NCBI GenBank assembly: GCA_038093515.1
Contig: JBBPSI010000040.1
Span: forward strand, 99,239 to 163,238
Direction of reading: 5' to 3'
DNA from: Butyriboletus loyo
Lineage: Eukaryota; Basidiomycota; Agaricomycetes; Boletales; Boletaceae
Length of the DNA stretch: 64,000 bases
Made by a program: the position numbers and the translations under genes. A model generated the notes under the pieces. That model was not told the DNA's origin and searched no databases. It worked only from the letters and a program-made list of their open reading frames with translations. Each line of letters starts with the position of its first letter. Positions within the stretch are counted from its first letter, which is position 1. Shown here one piece after another: positions 34,006 to 46,900 of this stretch.

Positions 34006-35724
34006 ATGGCGTGGCAAACGGCTTTCGACGAGGGAGTTGCGTGTTTCAAGCGTGGTGACCTCGGGGAGGCACTCACTCACATGAACCAGGTAAGATCTGA
34101 TATCCATGTCATTGCAGTTGTTCCCTGATCCAAGATCCAACAGGCTGCTGAATCGCAAGACAGTACCTTCATCGTCTACGACTCGCGCGCAGCAGTACAC
34201 GAAAAACTCGGCAATCTCAAAGCTGCTCTTCTTGACTCAAAACGTGTCATTGACCTTGCACCCGATCGGTGGCAGGGTTACGCGCGTTCAGCGCGTCTCT
34301 TCGACCTTCTCGGGAAATATGGCTCGGCTATCAAGATGGTCAACCATGCCTCGAGTCGTCTGCGACCGGACGATGTTCAGCGGCACACTCAACTGGCAGA
34401 ACTGCGAGAGAAGGCTGTCACCGCACGGATAGCTGTCGAGAAACAGCGGTCATCGCAGGTTGCCCAGACCTCATACCTCTTGGGAAAACTACCAGTGGAG
34501 ACCCTAGTAGAGATCTTCAAGGTACTCATTGATGAGGATCACACTTGGACTGTCGAGCTCTCTCACGTCTGTGGACATTGGCGACGAATCCTCATCAACA
34601 CACCATCTGCATGGCAAACGCTTGTGTTATCCAAGAAACGCCCTTTGCAAAAAGCAAAGTTGTGGAAACAGCGCGCCAAGAACTACATTACCCGCATCTC
34701 GATCGCCTTGTCAGAGCTGGATAGAGCCTCCGTTTTTGCTGAACTCCAGGATTTATCCTGGGACGATCTATCGAGCCTTCGCATTTCTAGCGAAGCATTT
34801 GTGGAACTCCATCAGATGCTCTCCGATATTTCTATGCCGCACACGTTTTCGAAGCTTGGCGAACTTACCTTGCTTGATTTCATGTCCGCTAACCAGCTGT
34901 CTTGTTGCCTCTCCGGTCCCAGCTGGAAACTCGGGACTCTTCGCTTGTATGGAATCATTTCTATGAGGGACGAATGGTGGCAACGGATCCAACAGCTCAA
35001 GGAGTTAGACCTCACTGGATCTGTGGGTCGTTTTTCCATGCGAATGTTTACAGCCAATCCATCGCTCGAGAGAATCGTCTTGAATTTCGGGGATGTAGGA
35101 GACATCGATATCGACCTAGATAATAATTCTGCCCCCGTGTCTATGGACAATCTCAAAAGTATCGAGTGTCGCAGTCCTTCCCGTGTCCTACGTGCTATCG
35201 TTGCGCCGTCGATCACGCACTTTAGCATGTTCACCGTTGCTACGATGGGGGACGAGACTCTACTTCATATCGCTTCCCGTCCTTCTCTTGTCGAGCTCCG
35301 TATTGCCAATTGCAGCCTAGGTCCATCCACCCTACCGACGCTCCTTTCCTCCACGCCCAACCTCGAGACATTCCAGATCAACACCGTTTACGCCGTCGTG
35401 AACGAGGTGTTCCAGTTCCTTACGCCAAAGATGATTGATCCGCTAAATGGACTTCCGTGTCGCGCACTGAGGCATGTCGACGTCTCTTGGTGTTCCGATC
35501 TCACCACGTCGAGCGCGTATGCTTTCGTGAAGACCCGCCTACAATATGCGTCCGAATCTGTTGGGTCGGCGGAGAAATGTGCCATCATTGCATCACTCAA
35601 GGTGGACGGATGTCCAAACATCGAACCCGACATGTTGCCATGGTTTAGAACGAAAGTTGCTCAATTTAGCTGTATATATGTCACAAAAAAAGACTACAAG
35701 AAGAATCGGAGACGGTACCCGTAA
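34006..35724 (+). CDS. TPR plus F-box plus LRR-like protein (Pof3/Dia2-like architecture)
   Basis: Putative substrate receptor of an SCF ubiquitin ligase. Two exons (34006-34089 and 34144-35724) give 554 aa. Residues 1-100 form TPR helices (FDEGVACFKRGDLGEALTHM, SRAAVHEKLGNLKAALLDSK, RWQGYARSARLFDLLGKYGS). A connecting helix follows, then an F-box at about residues 150-195 (LGKLPVETLVEIFKVLID, SHVCGHWRRILINTPSAW). The C-terminal 350 residues are LRR-like repeats with recurring LxxLxL patterns (LGELTLLDF, LKELDLTGS, LVELRIANCSLG, LRHVDVSWCSDL). TPR-F-box-LRR order matches fission-yeast Pof3 and budding-yeast Dia2, which act in replication-fork control. Orthology is plausible but not shown here. 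The intact frame and good intron support expression. Confidence 0.87.
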
Positions 35725-36166
35725 TCGTAATCCGATGCGTTCCGGTGATGCTTCATGATACACAGCGAATTTGTGTACGCGTTTCGGAGAAATGCTCCCA
35801 TGGCGCGGGGATACAGTACAGGTGTGTACAGCACGGAGAGGGCCAGAAATACAATATTGAGTATACGCGATAACCAAGTATACCTTTCTTGTCCCTTCGT
35901 CGGCCTAACGCGGTGGTGCAATGCGTGATAAAAAGTACGACGTCCATTCATGAACAACGGACGGTGAACGTATGCCCATGGAATTCGATGAAGATCCGCT
36001 ACGAAGATGTCGCAATTTGTAATAGCAGACTTGGTGACAAGGAGAAACCACGGAACCGGAACCCCGTAGAACCCGCACACTCACCGCGGGGTGCTCGGTG
36101 CCGGACAATGATCATCAAGATTAGCGCAAAATGATCGGTAGTTTTCAGGCCGCCTTCGTACGAGTT
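35725..36166. other. convergent 3' region
   Basis: 3' flanks of the F-box gene and the MBIP-like gene. Only short overlapping ORFs. Confidence 0.5.
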
Positions 36167-37803
36167 TCATCCAGTCCTCTGGGTTCCTGCCAGGTCATTC
36201 ATGGCTTTTTGCACTTCGAGTTTCTCCATAACAGCACGATGCAAGCTTGATTTATTCTTGTTCTTCCCTTTGGTTAGTGCGCCAGCAGCTTCATCAGTAT
36301 TGCCAAGAGCAGCGGACGCAGGTTCGATCGGCGCATCCTTCGTGGTAAGATGTGAGGGAACAATGATAGGCGTCTGGCGTGGGGGCGGCGGCCACTGAAA
36401 ATGCGTTGTAAACAAATAGTGGAAACTATCATCACAGCTACTCACACCACGGTTGGGTTGGTTAAAGTGTAACGCCGCCCATGGAGGATATTCGTTTTCC
36501 AGTTGTATGATATGTTCTTCCAGAAACTGAAGACGCGCAAGTAATGTACGTGGTGGTGCAGGAACTTTTGCAGACCGTCAAGCGAGGTAATTCCGGACAG
36601 CAATAGGAGACATTACCGTAGCGTACCGCAAGATGCGATTCAATGTTCTTCAGCCTCTCATCTATTGCGGGTTGGAGTTCGCTTGGTGTATCATCTGTAA
36701 GAGGGCCGAGTTTCTCTCTCGTCTGTGCTTCTTTTCCATCCGGACCCTTCACTGTCCTCCTCAGGGGCCCATCTTCGTTCTTCGCTATGTCATACTGCAT
36801 TTGAGAGTCTCTGTCCAGGGGTTTCGCGTCTGTCCTTGCGCACGATGGGATATGCTCGGCACTCCCTGGATCGATGTCGAGTCGTCGTCGCTTCTGTGCC
36901 AATGACTCGAGAAACTCGGCACGATTTGACGCATCGTTCTTTGCACGATTTTGGGCAAGGAATTGTGAAATGGCTTTCGTGACCTTTAAACGCGATTCCA
37001 ATGAATAACATCAACGAGAAAGGGAAACTTTCAAGCTTACTGTAGACTGGGACTGGGGCTCGGCACCGGTACTCGAATGAATATAGTCAAGCTTTCGTTC
37101 TTCGAGCGGACGTTCCTTCGGTTCTTCCCCTTCCTTGAATTTGCCCAACGTCTGGGGCGTGAAAATGAAATGTAAACCAAACTTGCATCCAGAAACGTGT
37201 TCTCCTCACCATGAGATCGCGTACTAGATCACCAATCGCTCCGGGTACACTCTTTCTCTCCCAATCAGCATTCAAAATGACCATGTCATCCTCGAACCCC
37301 CTTAGGGCCTGCGTTAATCCCACCTTCTTCAAGAACGCGCGTATGACTTCGTCCCAATGTCCGTATACGGGCTCGGGTGTCGGCGTGCGCGGTTTCGGCG
37401 GGGGCTTGCGCTGGCGAGCCGCTGGTTGCGGTTGATACTGTTGATACTGCGCATATGGAATCTGCGTGTAGTGTGTCTGCTGATAGGGCGCACTCCCAGA
37501 CGTGGCGTAGGGATATCCGGAGAGCTGCCATGCGTTCTGCCAGGTCCCGGGCGGGTAACCCATGTAGTAGGCTTGGGCTGCATTTTGCTGGCTTTGTGTC
37601 TGCGCTTGGGACTGTGCTTGTTGGGCGAGGTGGGCTTGAGTGTATTGCGCGGATTGTCGTGGAGGTTGTGAGGGACCTGCCTGGGCGTTCGGTTGGATGG
37701 AATTATAACACGGCTGTTGGGGTACTGTTTCCGACGTGCTGGATGTCGTCGCAGACACTTGCGAAGGTCCTGCTTGGGATAACGTTGGTGGCCTATTCGT
37801 CAT
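36167..37803 (-). CDS. Gln-rich protein with MBIP-like coiled-coil domain
   Basis: Five exons join in frame. The N-terminal 150 residues are Gln/Pro/Ser/Tyr-rich (QQAQSQAQTQSQQNAAQAYY), a low-complexity activator-like region. A conserved middle block (HWDEVIRAFLKKVGLTQALR, FEDDMVILNADWERK, VPGAIGDLVRDL) is followed by a charged stretch and a helical domain: IDERLKNIESHLAVRYG, then RTLLARLQFLEEHIIQLENE and YPPWAALHFNQPNRGW. The ERLKNIESHL / LARLQFLEEHIIQLE pattern resembles MAP3K12-binding inhibitory protein (MBIP), a subunit of the ATAC histone acetyltransferase complex. That is a tentative resemblance. ATG at complement of 37801-37803. An open frame upstream lacks an ATG. Confidence 0.6.
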
Positions 37804-38162
37804 AGTCGGTGACTGGTTCTCCGTCGTCGAGGTTGATCCGTTGAACAGCGTCAACCAAGCCTGACTCAACCTAAGTAATAACTATCGGCCTTTCACTCAA
37901 CTAGTATCTCGCCCGGTTCTGCTACAATTTTTCTTGCAAAGCTCTGGAATGCATTATAGACGTCAATACACTAGCTATGTACTTGTGTGAAGACTAAAAA
38001 AAATTGTGAAACTGCTGAATCAAGATGATGTCTTGGACGGGTCTAATTCCCTACTGAGATCGACAATGTAACGTCTCTGCGCCCATCTCGGTCGCCTTGG
38101 AACCAATACGTCTTTTTCATTAGGTGAACAAATAAGCAAACACGACATCATGAAGCAGATCC
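37804..38162. other. short intergenic region
   Basis: Lies between two minus-strand genes. An upstream acceptor-like tttacttag precedes the MBIP-like frame, so a non-coding first exon is possible. Otherwise nothing is recognised. Confidence 0.4.
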
Positions 38163-40055
38163 TCAGACCTCAGTCAAGATATGTACCAGGATATCTTTTA
38201 CAGTCTCTCGTTCCCATTGAACCGTTTCCACTTCCTTGGATTTGTCTCCATGGATACTTGTCGCCCCACAAACCGCGCTACTCAATATTTCATCGATTGG
38301 TGAGTCCCGGACGCGAATTCGATGTGACACAACCCTCGGAAACATCCTCGCTATATCCGCCTCTGATACGTCCAATTCTATGGGCGGTTCCGAGTGACTG
38401 ACCAAGCTGTGCTGCAGGCTTGAACCGCCAAGGGCGTCATGCGTCTCCAGGACATCAAACCCGTCTATAAGTCCGTCGGAAGATACATTCGCTATGCTGG
38501 GGAGTGAATGTGGATAAGTAGAGGTGCTGACCGTCTCGTGGGATCGTCCAGCATGCTCTTTAATGAGTTCGGCACCAGTGCTGTCTGTACCGAGTACGCG
38601 ACTCGCACGTACGAGAGCTTCTGCATCTTGGCGCGCGCGTACAGTAAGCATCATACCATCCAGCGGCCCATAGTGTCGTGTAGCACTGAACAGATCAGCG
38701 AGGTAGTTGTTAAGCGGAGGCCTTATGTGCGCCTGATTTGCGCAAAGGTACTTGAGTCGCTGGAGGAGAGCAGGAGGGATCACCGGAGACGCCGGAGGAT
38801 GTGGTGGTGTCGGCGGACCAGGTAAAGAACTCAACGAATATAACGTTGGGAAAGCCGCGGAGGTGAGGGAAGTATGCGGTGACGAGAGTGTTGCGGACGG
38901 AGATGAAGGGGGCCGAAATTGACGCATTGCCGAGCGGGTCTGTGCCCCGACGTCGACGGAGGAGCTCATCGCGAACCTGTCGAGCTGTGGAAAGAAATGG
39001 TCACTGAGGAGAAAGGTATTTCCGTGAAGGAGATGCATACGAGACTCTTGTATATTGGAGGTCTTTCCCGTGGGTCAGATCGACACACGTATACCATGAT
39101 AAATCCATCGGGCAATTCCAGAGTCAAACCGTGTTGATCGTGCCCAAATATTCCCCCATCTGACACGGCCATTTTTCGTTCCGCAAGAGTCCGTAGGACT
39201 GCTTTCTGGGAGGGAAGACTTGCAAGTTCGAGGTCTGATACAACCACCGCAGAGGGCAATTTCAATGCCTCAGTGCTTCCGCGTGACACATTTCTGAAAT
39301 GAGTGCTGATGCTGGAATCTAGGGTCGGGACAGATGTATCCGTTTGCGCGCTGGCAAGATGAAGGCTAGGATGTTGCGAATAAAATTCCGCATGGATAGG
39401 TGTCTGTGGATCGGCATTCTCTGAGTCTGACCGTGGCCGTCCAGGGGCGGCAACCGACGGCTTCGATTCACTCGGATGGGAAGTTGAACGAGATACAGAT
39501 GTTCGCCTGCTAAGTGCTGTGTTGATAGAAGTTGAGGTTGCTATAGGCGACTTCCCCACTGAATTACGCGAGTTGGAAACACGCCTGTGCCTATGTTTGT
39601 GTGATGAACCACTTAGATTATTGTCTGTTGGCGGCGTGATGGTCGAGACAGCAAAGAATAGTGACCGAAGAAATTCGGAGGGTGTTTTATTCGCACTATT
39701 GGAATGGCACTTTAGCGTATGAGTGTTGTAACCAAAGATCGTGTTGAGGGCCTGGAAATGAAACGTTAATGTAATGCATGTGTATGTTCTTTGGCGCGAA
39801 GCATAGGAATCGCCCGGCTTGGCGTGTCAGAGGAAATGACTGATGGATACCTACCGACGCGGTGAGTTTGGAGACAATGGAGACATCTTCGTCCCGTGTG
39901 CGCAATATCAAGTTCTTGTCCCCGGAGATAATGCAAAGGAGTAATACTTGAACGATGACGGGTTCCAAAGGAAAGCCAGGGGTTACTGAGCGGACGTGGC
40001 TCAACAACGACGGAAGGAAAGGCTGCGTTCCAGGAGGAGGTAACGCGTCTATCAT
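38163..40055 (-). CDS. ChlI/MoxR-like protein with degenerate ATP site
   Basis: Three exons (start complement of 40053-40055). The N-terminal region LLSHVRSVTPGFPLEPVIVQ, VLLLCIISGDKNLILRTRDE and ALNTIFGYNTHTLKCHSNSA resembles fungal Mg-chelatase/MoxR-related AAA proteins. The place of the P-loop, however, reads SGDKNLILRT and has no G-x4-GK[ST]. The central part is Ser/His/Arg-rich and disordered. The last third has LLQRLKYLCANQAHIRPPLN, NYLADLFSATRHY and MLTVRARQDAEALVRASRVL, which looks like the helical C-terminal lid of ChlI-type ATPases, here followed by an acidic tail. Nucleotide hydrolysis is therefore unlikely. It may act as a regulatory or scaffold protein. Family placement is from pattern memory and should be treated as tentative. 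Confidence 0.5.
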
Positions 40056-40568
40056 TCTGTGGCAAAAGTGTCCAAGTATACGTCCGCCTGAGTGAGGGCC
40101 AAGCTCAGAATCTTGACGTACTAACCGTGGGACACAGCACTGGTTTGTGCTGATGGTAACTCAAGGATAAGAACGCACCCGACGGGGCGTTAACAACCTA
40201 CGGGACGTACGAGGGGCTCTAGCGGCGGCCGTTTGCCGGAGACTCAGCCAGTGGTAGTACTAGTAGATCTGTGGTGGTGTGATAAGGGTACTACTAAGAT
40301 TAGTCACTGACTCAATGAGATGAACGGGTGTTGATATGGAGACAAGTGAAGTTGTCAGTGATGGCTTGAACAGATCCCAAGATGATCATAATCGTCCAGC
40401 GTGGGGCCCGTCGACTTCGCGTGCTATTTCCGACACGACATGACCTCGAGGCAGCCAACTTGGCAGCCCCGGCGTCTCTATATCTTTTTCTTGTAGTTCG
40501 GGCCTCCTTACCCCCTCATTCCTCCTTTCCTCGCATCCGCCACGTAGTGGCCTGCCAGCGCTGGGTGA
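40056..40568. promoter_or_regulatory. divergent promoter region and possible first exon of the surface-protein gene
   Basis: 513 bp between divergent genes. It may contain a signal-peptide exon of the following gene, because its first confident exon lacks one. A stop directly precedes the ATG at 40569, so an upstream exon would have to splice after it. The tract before 40490 (TCTATATCTTTTTCTTG) is a candidate, but I could not confirm a junction. Confidence 0.3.
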
Positions 40569-43500
40569 ATGGCACTGAGCCTTTATCAGTTCGACGTCGA
40601 CGATGACTCTCCTGAGATCGCCTACTTTCCCTTCGTCAACCTCGAGCCCAGTTCTAATCTCACAGCTGGCTGGCAGCTCTTATACACAGGTTCTGGCGCA
40701 GCCACAGGTCCTGGCCAGGTCGGTGTGGGTACCAGTTATCACTATACCTCTCTCAATGGCGCAAGCCTATTGATCAATTGGAATGGTATGTGTGCTTTCC
40801 CAGCGGAACGCGATTGGTTCACTCGGCGCTCTTCGCAACACAGGCACAGGCATCGACCTCATAGGTTCTGTTGGCACGTATGCACTCTACAATGTCTCCC
40901 TAGACGGGATGCCATCCGCTTACTTCGCCGACCCTGCAAACACTATCCTTGCTTCGTTTAACGATCTGGAAAACGCGAACCACTCGCTATTGCTCACGAC
41001 TATCATCACGAACATAACGTCTCCTGACGCTTTTCTCGCCTTTGACAAGGCACGCATCACATATGCCCCCCCTGCAGCATTCGTCAAGTGAGTGTTCGTC
41101 GGGGGTGATCAGCCTTATTTGGGTTTTGAGGCGATCGAGTGACCATCATTAATGACGATCTGTTTGATTAGCACTACAACTACTTCCCAGGCGGTCAACG
41201 ATTCTGATATCGCGTTCATGGGCATGTGGAGCTATGTAGCAGCTAGTACCGGAAATGCCATGCATATCTCGGATTCTGAGGGGGACCGCGCAGAAATCGC
41301 CTTTCTAGGCAAGTGGTCAGTTTCCTCGTCGACCAGCTGTGCCAGACCTCTCGTTTGTCGCAGGCTCTGCAATCACAATCTACGGGCTCACCTCCTCGTA
41401 TTCTGGAAATTTCACAGTGACCCTTGATAATGCCACCACCAATTTATCCGCCCTTTCCTCATATAATAATTCGGACAGCTTGCTATTCTACGCGACGGAT
41501 CTCCCTCAGGATATGCTACATCAGATTGCGGTGATTAACCAAGAAAATCGCACCCTTGCTTTGCAAGTAGGTGGTGTAAACATCACTTCCTTCGGAAACA
41601 GCACAACGTATGTCGTTTCGAAAGCAAAATAAACTGGAGCTGATTCGTATGCCGTGAAGGGGTCCCACCAGTTCGTCCAGCAGTAATACCATCTCTGCGG
41701 GAACTATTGCAGCGGCTGTGCTAGCTGCTATTCTATTCTTGGTCCTTGTGGGCATCTTCTATTATGCCTGCTGTATACGGCGGAAGGCTCGTCGTGCCAT
41801 CAATCGACACAACTCCTTGCGAAGGGGAAGGGGGCGATCTAACTACAAGGGCGGTGCCGATGCCGAACGGGTCGCTAATATAAGCCTGCCCTCCGGCGAA
41901 GAACTGGAGTCTACAAGTCTTAGCACCAGTAAGGGTTATGGTTTTGGCCTTGGTATACGTCGCGGGTTCCCATTTGCTTACCGCAAGAACAAGTTGGGAA
42001 GCAGCTCCAGTGGAAGGTCACGCCACGGGATCGATACACAGGCAGAATTCAACCCAATGACATCCCAGTTCGATCGCGACGAGAAACGGCTTTCTATATA
42101 CACCCTGACTGAAATCCTACCCGTCCTAGAGCATGCACCAGAATCCGAAAAGCTGGCCCCTGGGTGGTGCAATCCCCCTTCTTTCAAATATGGCCGCTTT
42201 TACAGGGGAACACCCAGAGTGGGACCGGTTGACGATGATGATGACGATGATGCTGATGTCAAGACGCTCACTTCGCGTCAAGACGAAACGCTCGCTGCCA
42301 CCCTTTCGTTGAGTCCAAGGACCTCTGAGGCCGTTGCAGCCCCCGACGGAGCAATCCTACCGAAGCTCGGCTATGCTCAGGACGAAGACACCAGACAACC
42401 GCATGAAAATTGGCAACCAATTCTTCAAGTGCGAGAGGCAAGCGCGTTTAGGGTGGATGTGTCCGCTATTTTTGGGACCCATAAGGACAATTGCGATTCC
42501 AAGAGGACTAGTGGGAGCAGCAGTAGCGCATGGTCAAAAGTACGCGCTCGACTCTATCGGAGAGCACATCGGGATGATGGCCGACAAAGCAACCACACGG
42601 ACAGACAAGAGACGTCAGGTTCTTCGGGGCCCGAGTCCGTACCCGTGGTAATGCACCAGTTTGATTCTGCTAATCCACCCAGCGAGACAGCGCCTGGTTC
42701 GGAAACATATTCCTTCTTAGACCTCGCTTCTTCGCATCCCTCTTTACGACGGTATTCGAAGACTGCTACCCTCAGCTCTACACCTGCGGAACTTGGTCAT
42801 GGGGCCAGGGAGGCTTCTACATGGAGCGACAACACTTGCGTTAGGATGGTAAGGATACCGCGTTCGCGGGATGACATGTTGGCTCCAAAACCAGATGCAC
42901 CCTCAACTGCATCTGGTGGTTCTCATCCTTCGGATAATTCGGGTTCTCACACGGTCCCGTCTGCTCCGACAACGCACACCCAGACGTCTTCAGCTTTCCC
43001 ATTTCCCATAACGATCCCCCCGTCCGTACACACAGTCCATCCCTCTGATCATGTTCCTGAACGCCACATCACACCACCATTACCTCACACACCACCCTCT
43101 AAACCAGACCAGCACTCGCAGATACCTCAGATTGCGCCACCCGAATTCGCACTCCCTCCCGCCGGTTCTCCCACTGAGAGCATTCCATTTTCTGTTTCCG
43201 ACATCTATTTTAGGCACAGTTTCTCTGACTACACGGGTCTCGACTCCCAACGAGAGAGTGTCTCTTCCGTTCTTCCGCCGCATCCCCCGCTACCTCATCT
43301 AGATGGTTATCAAGCGAGCACACCCATGTATTCACCACCGCCACCTTACATTGTGCAACGTGTACTTGGATTACCAATGTCACCACTCAGTCCCCTCCCA
43401 CCCAGGACTACTTCACGAATGACATCGGACAGCCCGACCAGCACCGCGTTACATACCGGACGACCGGGGACTCCTACACAACTCGCTCCACCGTTGCGCG

Positions 43501-43616
43501 TTGGCTCACTCTTGGGACCAAGACCGCGACCGTCGACAGCGGGATCTATTCGAGGTTCGGCAGCCCCTCAATTACCCATGCAAGGCGGGCGTAGCAACAT
43601 ACGGAGCCGACGATGA
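40569..43616 (+). CDS. single-pass cell-surface protein with disordered cytosolic tail
   Basis: Type I membrane protein of a kind common in Agaricomycetes. The ectodomain (exons between 40569 and 41691) has many N-glycosylation sequons (NLT, NVS, NIT, NDS, NFT, NAT, NLS, NNS) and beta-rich text such as SLYQFDVDDDSPEIAYFPF and ITIYGLTSSYSGNFTVTLDN. One transmembrane helix (AGTIAAAVLAAILFLVLVGI) is followed by a Cys-Cys palmitoylation-type site (YYACCIRRK) and a cytosolic tail of around 600 Ser/Pro-rich residues with acidic repeats. Three GT-AG introns and one probable GC-AG intron (donor GCAAGT at about 41310) keep the frame. A 58-nt intron (about 40785-40842) restores NGTGIDLIGSVG. Function unknown, plausibly a wall sensor. 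The ATG at 40569 gives no signal peptide, so the true start is probably upstream. Confidence 0.72.
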
Positions 43617-43997
43617 CTGATGTGAATATCAGATCCATCTCGTTTTTTTTCTTGGACATGTTGTAGTGTTCACAGTATCACCTTCACTCCTTGAAATCGC
43701 CCTCTTCTCTCGATTCTTGGTGTCCGACGATATACCCCGTACCGAGCATTTTTTTTCTTGCTTCATTTGGTGGTCCCGTCAGAGATTGGTTATCTGCGTC
43801 GCCTATTCATTTCTCCGCATATCTACACTTGTACCACTCATCGCATTTCTGACAAGCAACCGGTGCCTTCTGAGTGACACGTTACAGCCTAACTAAACCC
43901 ACACAAGGTGATGGTGGCGAGACATGCAAGTCATCCCATGACAACGAGTGCGACGTGGCCAGAGGATAAGGATATACCATCGCCACGTACATATTTT
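43617..43997. other. convergent 3' region
   Basis: 3' flanks of the surface-protein and Vps53 genes. Only short ORFs. Confidence 0.5.
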
Positions 43998-46900
43998 TTA
44001 TGGTTGCGTATCTCTCCGTAGTCCAAAGGTGACAAATCTCCTGATATCGGAGAATACCTCCCTCTTTTGTCCGGGTTCACTCCCTTTGGCGCTACCATCA
44101 TTACTTGACCCAGTCGGTGGCCCGCTCAGAGGGGGTGACGTCAAGGCGGTGAACACGCTCTCCGCAGCGGAAGTCGAAGACAATGGAAGTGCGATGCGAC
44201 TAGTAGCTGGGCTGCCAACTGCCAAACTGGTCGGAGGATCCATGTCCAGGGACGTGAGGAATGACATGCTCTCCAGGTCCGTCTTCGTACTCGTGATAGT
44301 CAGGAATGTGTCAAGGAGGCTGTTCTGCTCCGTCTTAGGCGTCCCCTTCAAGTCAAGAATCTAACGATAAGAGGAAACGGTGAACTGCGGTTCCTTAGCA
44401 CGCAGCCAATCAGGACTGACCTTTTGGAAATTGGAGAAGGAAGCATCGCCAATGACGAGTGTGTAATTTAATATGAAACCTTCCGGCGGGTCCTGGATCA
44501 CACAACCTAAGCCCTACAAGCATTATTGTAACGGACGTGCAACTTACGACGGGGGTGATGATGACCTTGAGCAGTGCCTCCAAGCGCGCGGTGATTTTTG
44601 TTAGGCTACGACTATAGCTATATATATAGATCGATTAGCCTCCCATCCCATGGGGTTTCCAAAAGGGATGCTGTGTACCTGGACGTGGAGAGCACTTCCC
44701 CTGGTAACTTTGCGAGACATGATTTGAAAGCCCCAAGGTCGATAAGTAGCTGTGTCGCGTCCCCGTTAGGATACTATTGTGATCAAATGATAGCACAAAC
44801 CTGTTCGGCCCCAATCTCTCTGAGCGGCCGGCTCTTCACGAGAGCATTTGTGAAACGCATCAAAAGAAGACTGCAGTAATGTTACTAGCTCATTCCAGGG
44901 AATTTATTGTAGCACCGACCTGGAAGCTTTATCAAGGAAATTCCTCAAATATTTCTTCTGTTCCACCAAAGGCTTGATTAGTTCAGGCACTTGTTCGGTG
45001 GCCTGCGTAATATCATTCATGAATGGCGAGTGACCAGTAACTTGATTCAGCGCCCCCCAGTTGGTCCGTGACATCGTATTGAATGCACCGTCGCAGGCTA
45101 ATTCAAGCTCGCGTAGCTGTATGTTGATCGCTGCAGAAATGACGCTGACGACACATCAATCAATGGGGGCCGCAGGGAGCATTGGGGTTGCAAACCTCAT
45201 GAAAAGATCTCTCTCGGGCTGCAATTTAACCATTTCTTTGAATTTATCGTCCAGTTTTTCCTTGATCTTCTCCTCCAGCTATACTGCATTAGCTTTCGGT
45301 TTGGTTTGAGGGCAAATGGTGACATGCCTCTGCCGCAGTGGTTTGACAATAGTCTGCAGTATTGATGAGTAGACACGCTTGCTGAAGTTCAGACTTGTCA
45401 TATCTCGAGTCCGTTGACCTCCGTAATTGCGTCTGGGGTCTAATTCAACCATTGGATTAATATGGTGCATTCCCAGCGGTCGCGACTCTCGCTCACCGTT
45501 TCAGCTTCGGAGACAGTACATCCTCTAAGCGAAGGGTCAGCATCATTGTGCGGTCAAACAGACGACGGATGGACCAGCATAAATTTTCAGCCACTTCTTC
45601 TGTACTCCACACAAATCAAAGAGAGCTTGACCAGTCGACAGTTTGGCACACTGATCTAAACTCTGGGCGTAGAAATAGAAGAGTTCCGTTGACGAGGGAA
45701 GTACGATCGGTGCTGGCTCGGGCTCATCGGGGGTGGAGAGAGAAGCTCGGGGCGTCGAAGTAGTAGTAGGAGGCTTCGAAGGAGTGTCAACTGAGCCGCG
45801 AGCCTTGGAACCACGATGCGAAGCCAGCATGTCGGCAAGTGCTCTAACAAATGTCGAGTATAATAGCAGGATGTACAAATTAAACAGAAAACTTACTTGT
45901 CTTGAGCGTCAATAAATACATCGAGATGAGGTTCAAATGCGGAGGACATAGATTGTATCTGCACTGCAGGATGCGACGCAGTTTTCAGTATCTCATCCAC
46001 CTATATATTGGGCTCAGTATGAGCCTTCACAACTTATAGATGGAACACAAACAGGAGTAGCCCATTTCTTTGCCATTGACAACTCAAATTCCGATGTTTG
46101 CTGAAGTGTTTCGAGGAGCAATTTAACAGTGAGCGATTGACCCGCTTTAGACAATAGTGCTGAAAGATCGTCCCTGGCAAGTATTACGATCAGCAGTAAG
46201 GGCTTTATTTAACCTTGCCTTTACCTTGTTATTGACACGAACTTGGCGAAAATCCACCAACCAACCCGCCACTCAGCGGGGAACACTCTACCGATCTCTG
46301 TTTCATGAGAAGCCAGCAACCGCCTGAACCAAGCGAATCTTCTTGCAACATTGTCAAGATGGCCCGCTTCATCGCTTGCTCGGAAAATGCGACGGTACTC
46401 TTTGAGCTCGAGCGCCACATACCGTTCAATAAGTTGGGTGCGCACATCTACACCAAGAACATCAACGACAGCGCAGGCATCCGTGATCTGTGTAGTCTTA
46501 AATGGTTTGGAAAGGTCTTGAAGGAAGCTGCGGTATATGTTTTCAGGGTATTTAAACCATAGCTTGGTGACATGAACGTACAATGAATCAAATTCGGCAT
46601 CAATTTGACTTCTGATTTCTCCTTGGATCTGTAGAATCCGCTTCCAAACTTGCATGATGTGATGGACAGATGTGTAGGATTTGAACGTGGCAGAGAGTTG
46701 CTTCACAGCCTAAGAAATCACGTCAATAGTCTCGATGGCAAGAGTCTGGAAACCACCGACCGCCAACGAATGTACGACCTCTGCGTACCTCTTCTCCTTC
46801 ACCTGATCCTCCAGTTGAGTGAGAGCGTTAACTGCGAATAAGCAAAATAGTGAACTATTTGTAATCAAGGACGGACCCTAGACTGCTCACCAAGCATTTG

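Noticed and set aside
42230..42260. GAT/GAC trinucleotide run
   Set aside because: Encodes the acidic Asp run in the surface-protein tail; a simple coding repeat.
44610..44630. TATATATATA tract
   Set aside because: Falls in an intron of the Vps53 gene; no promoter is expected there.
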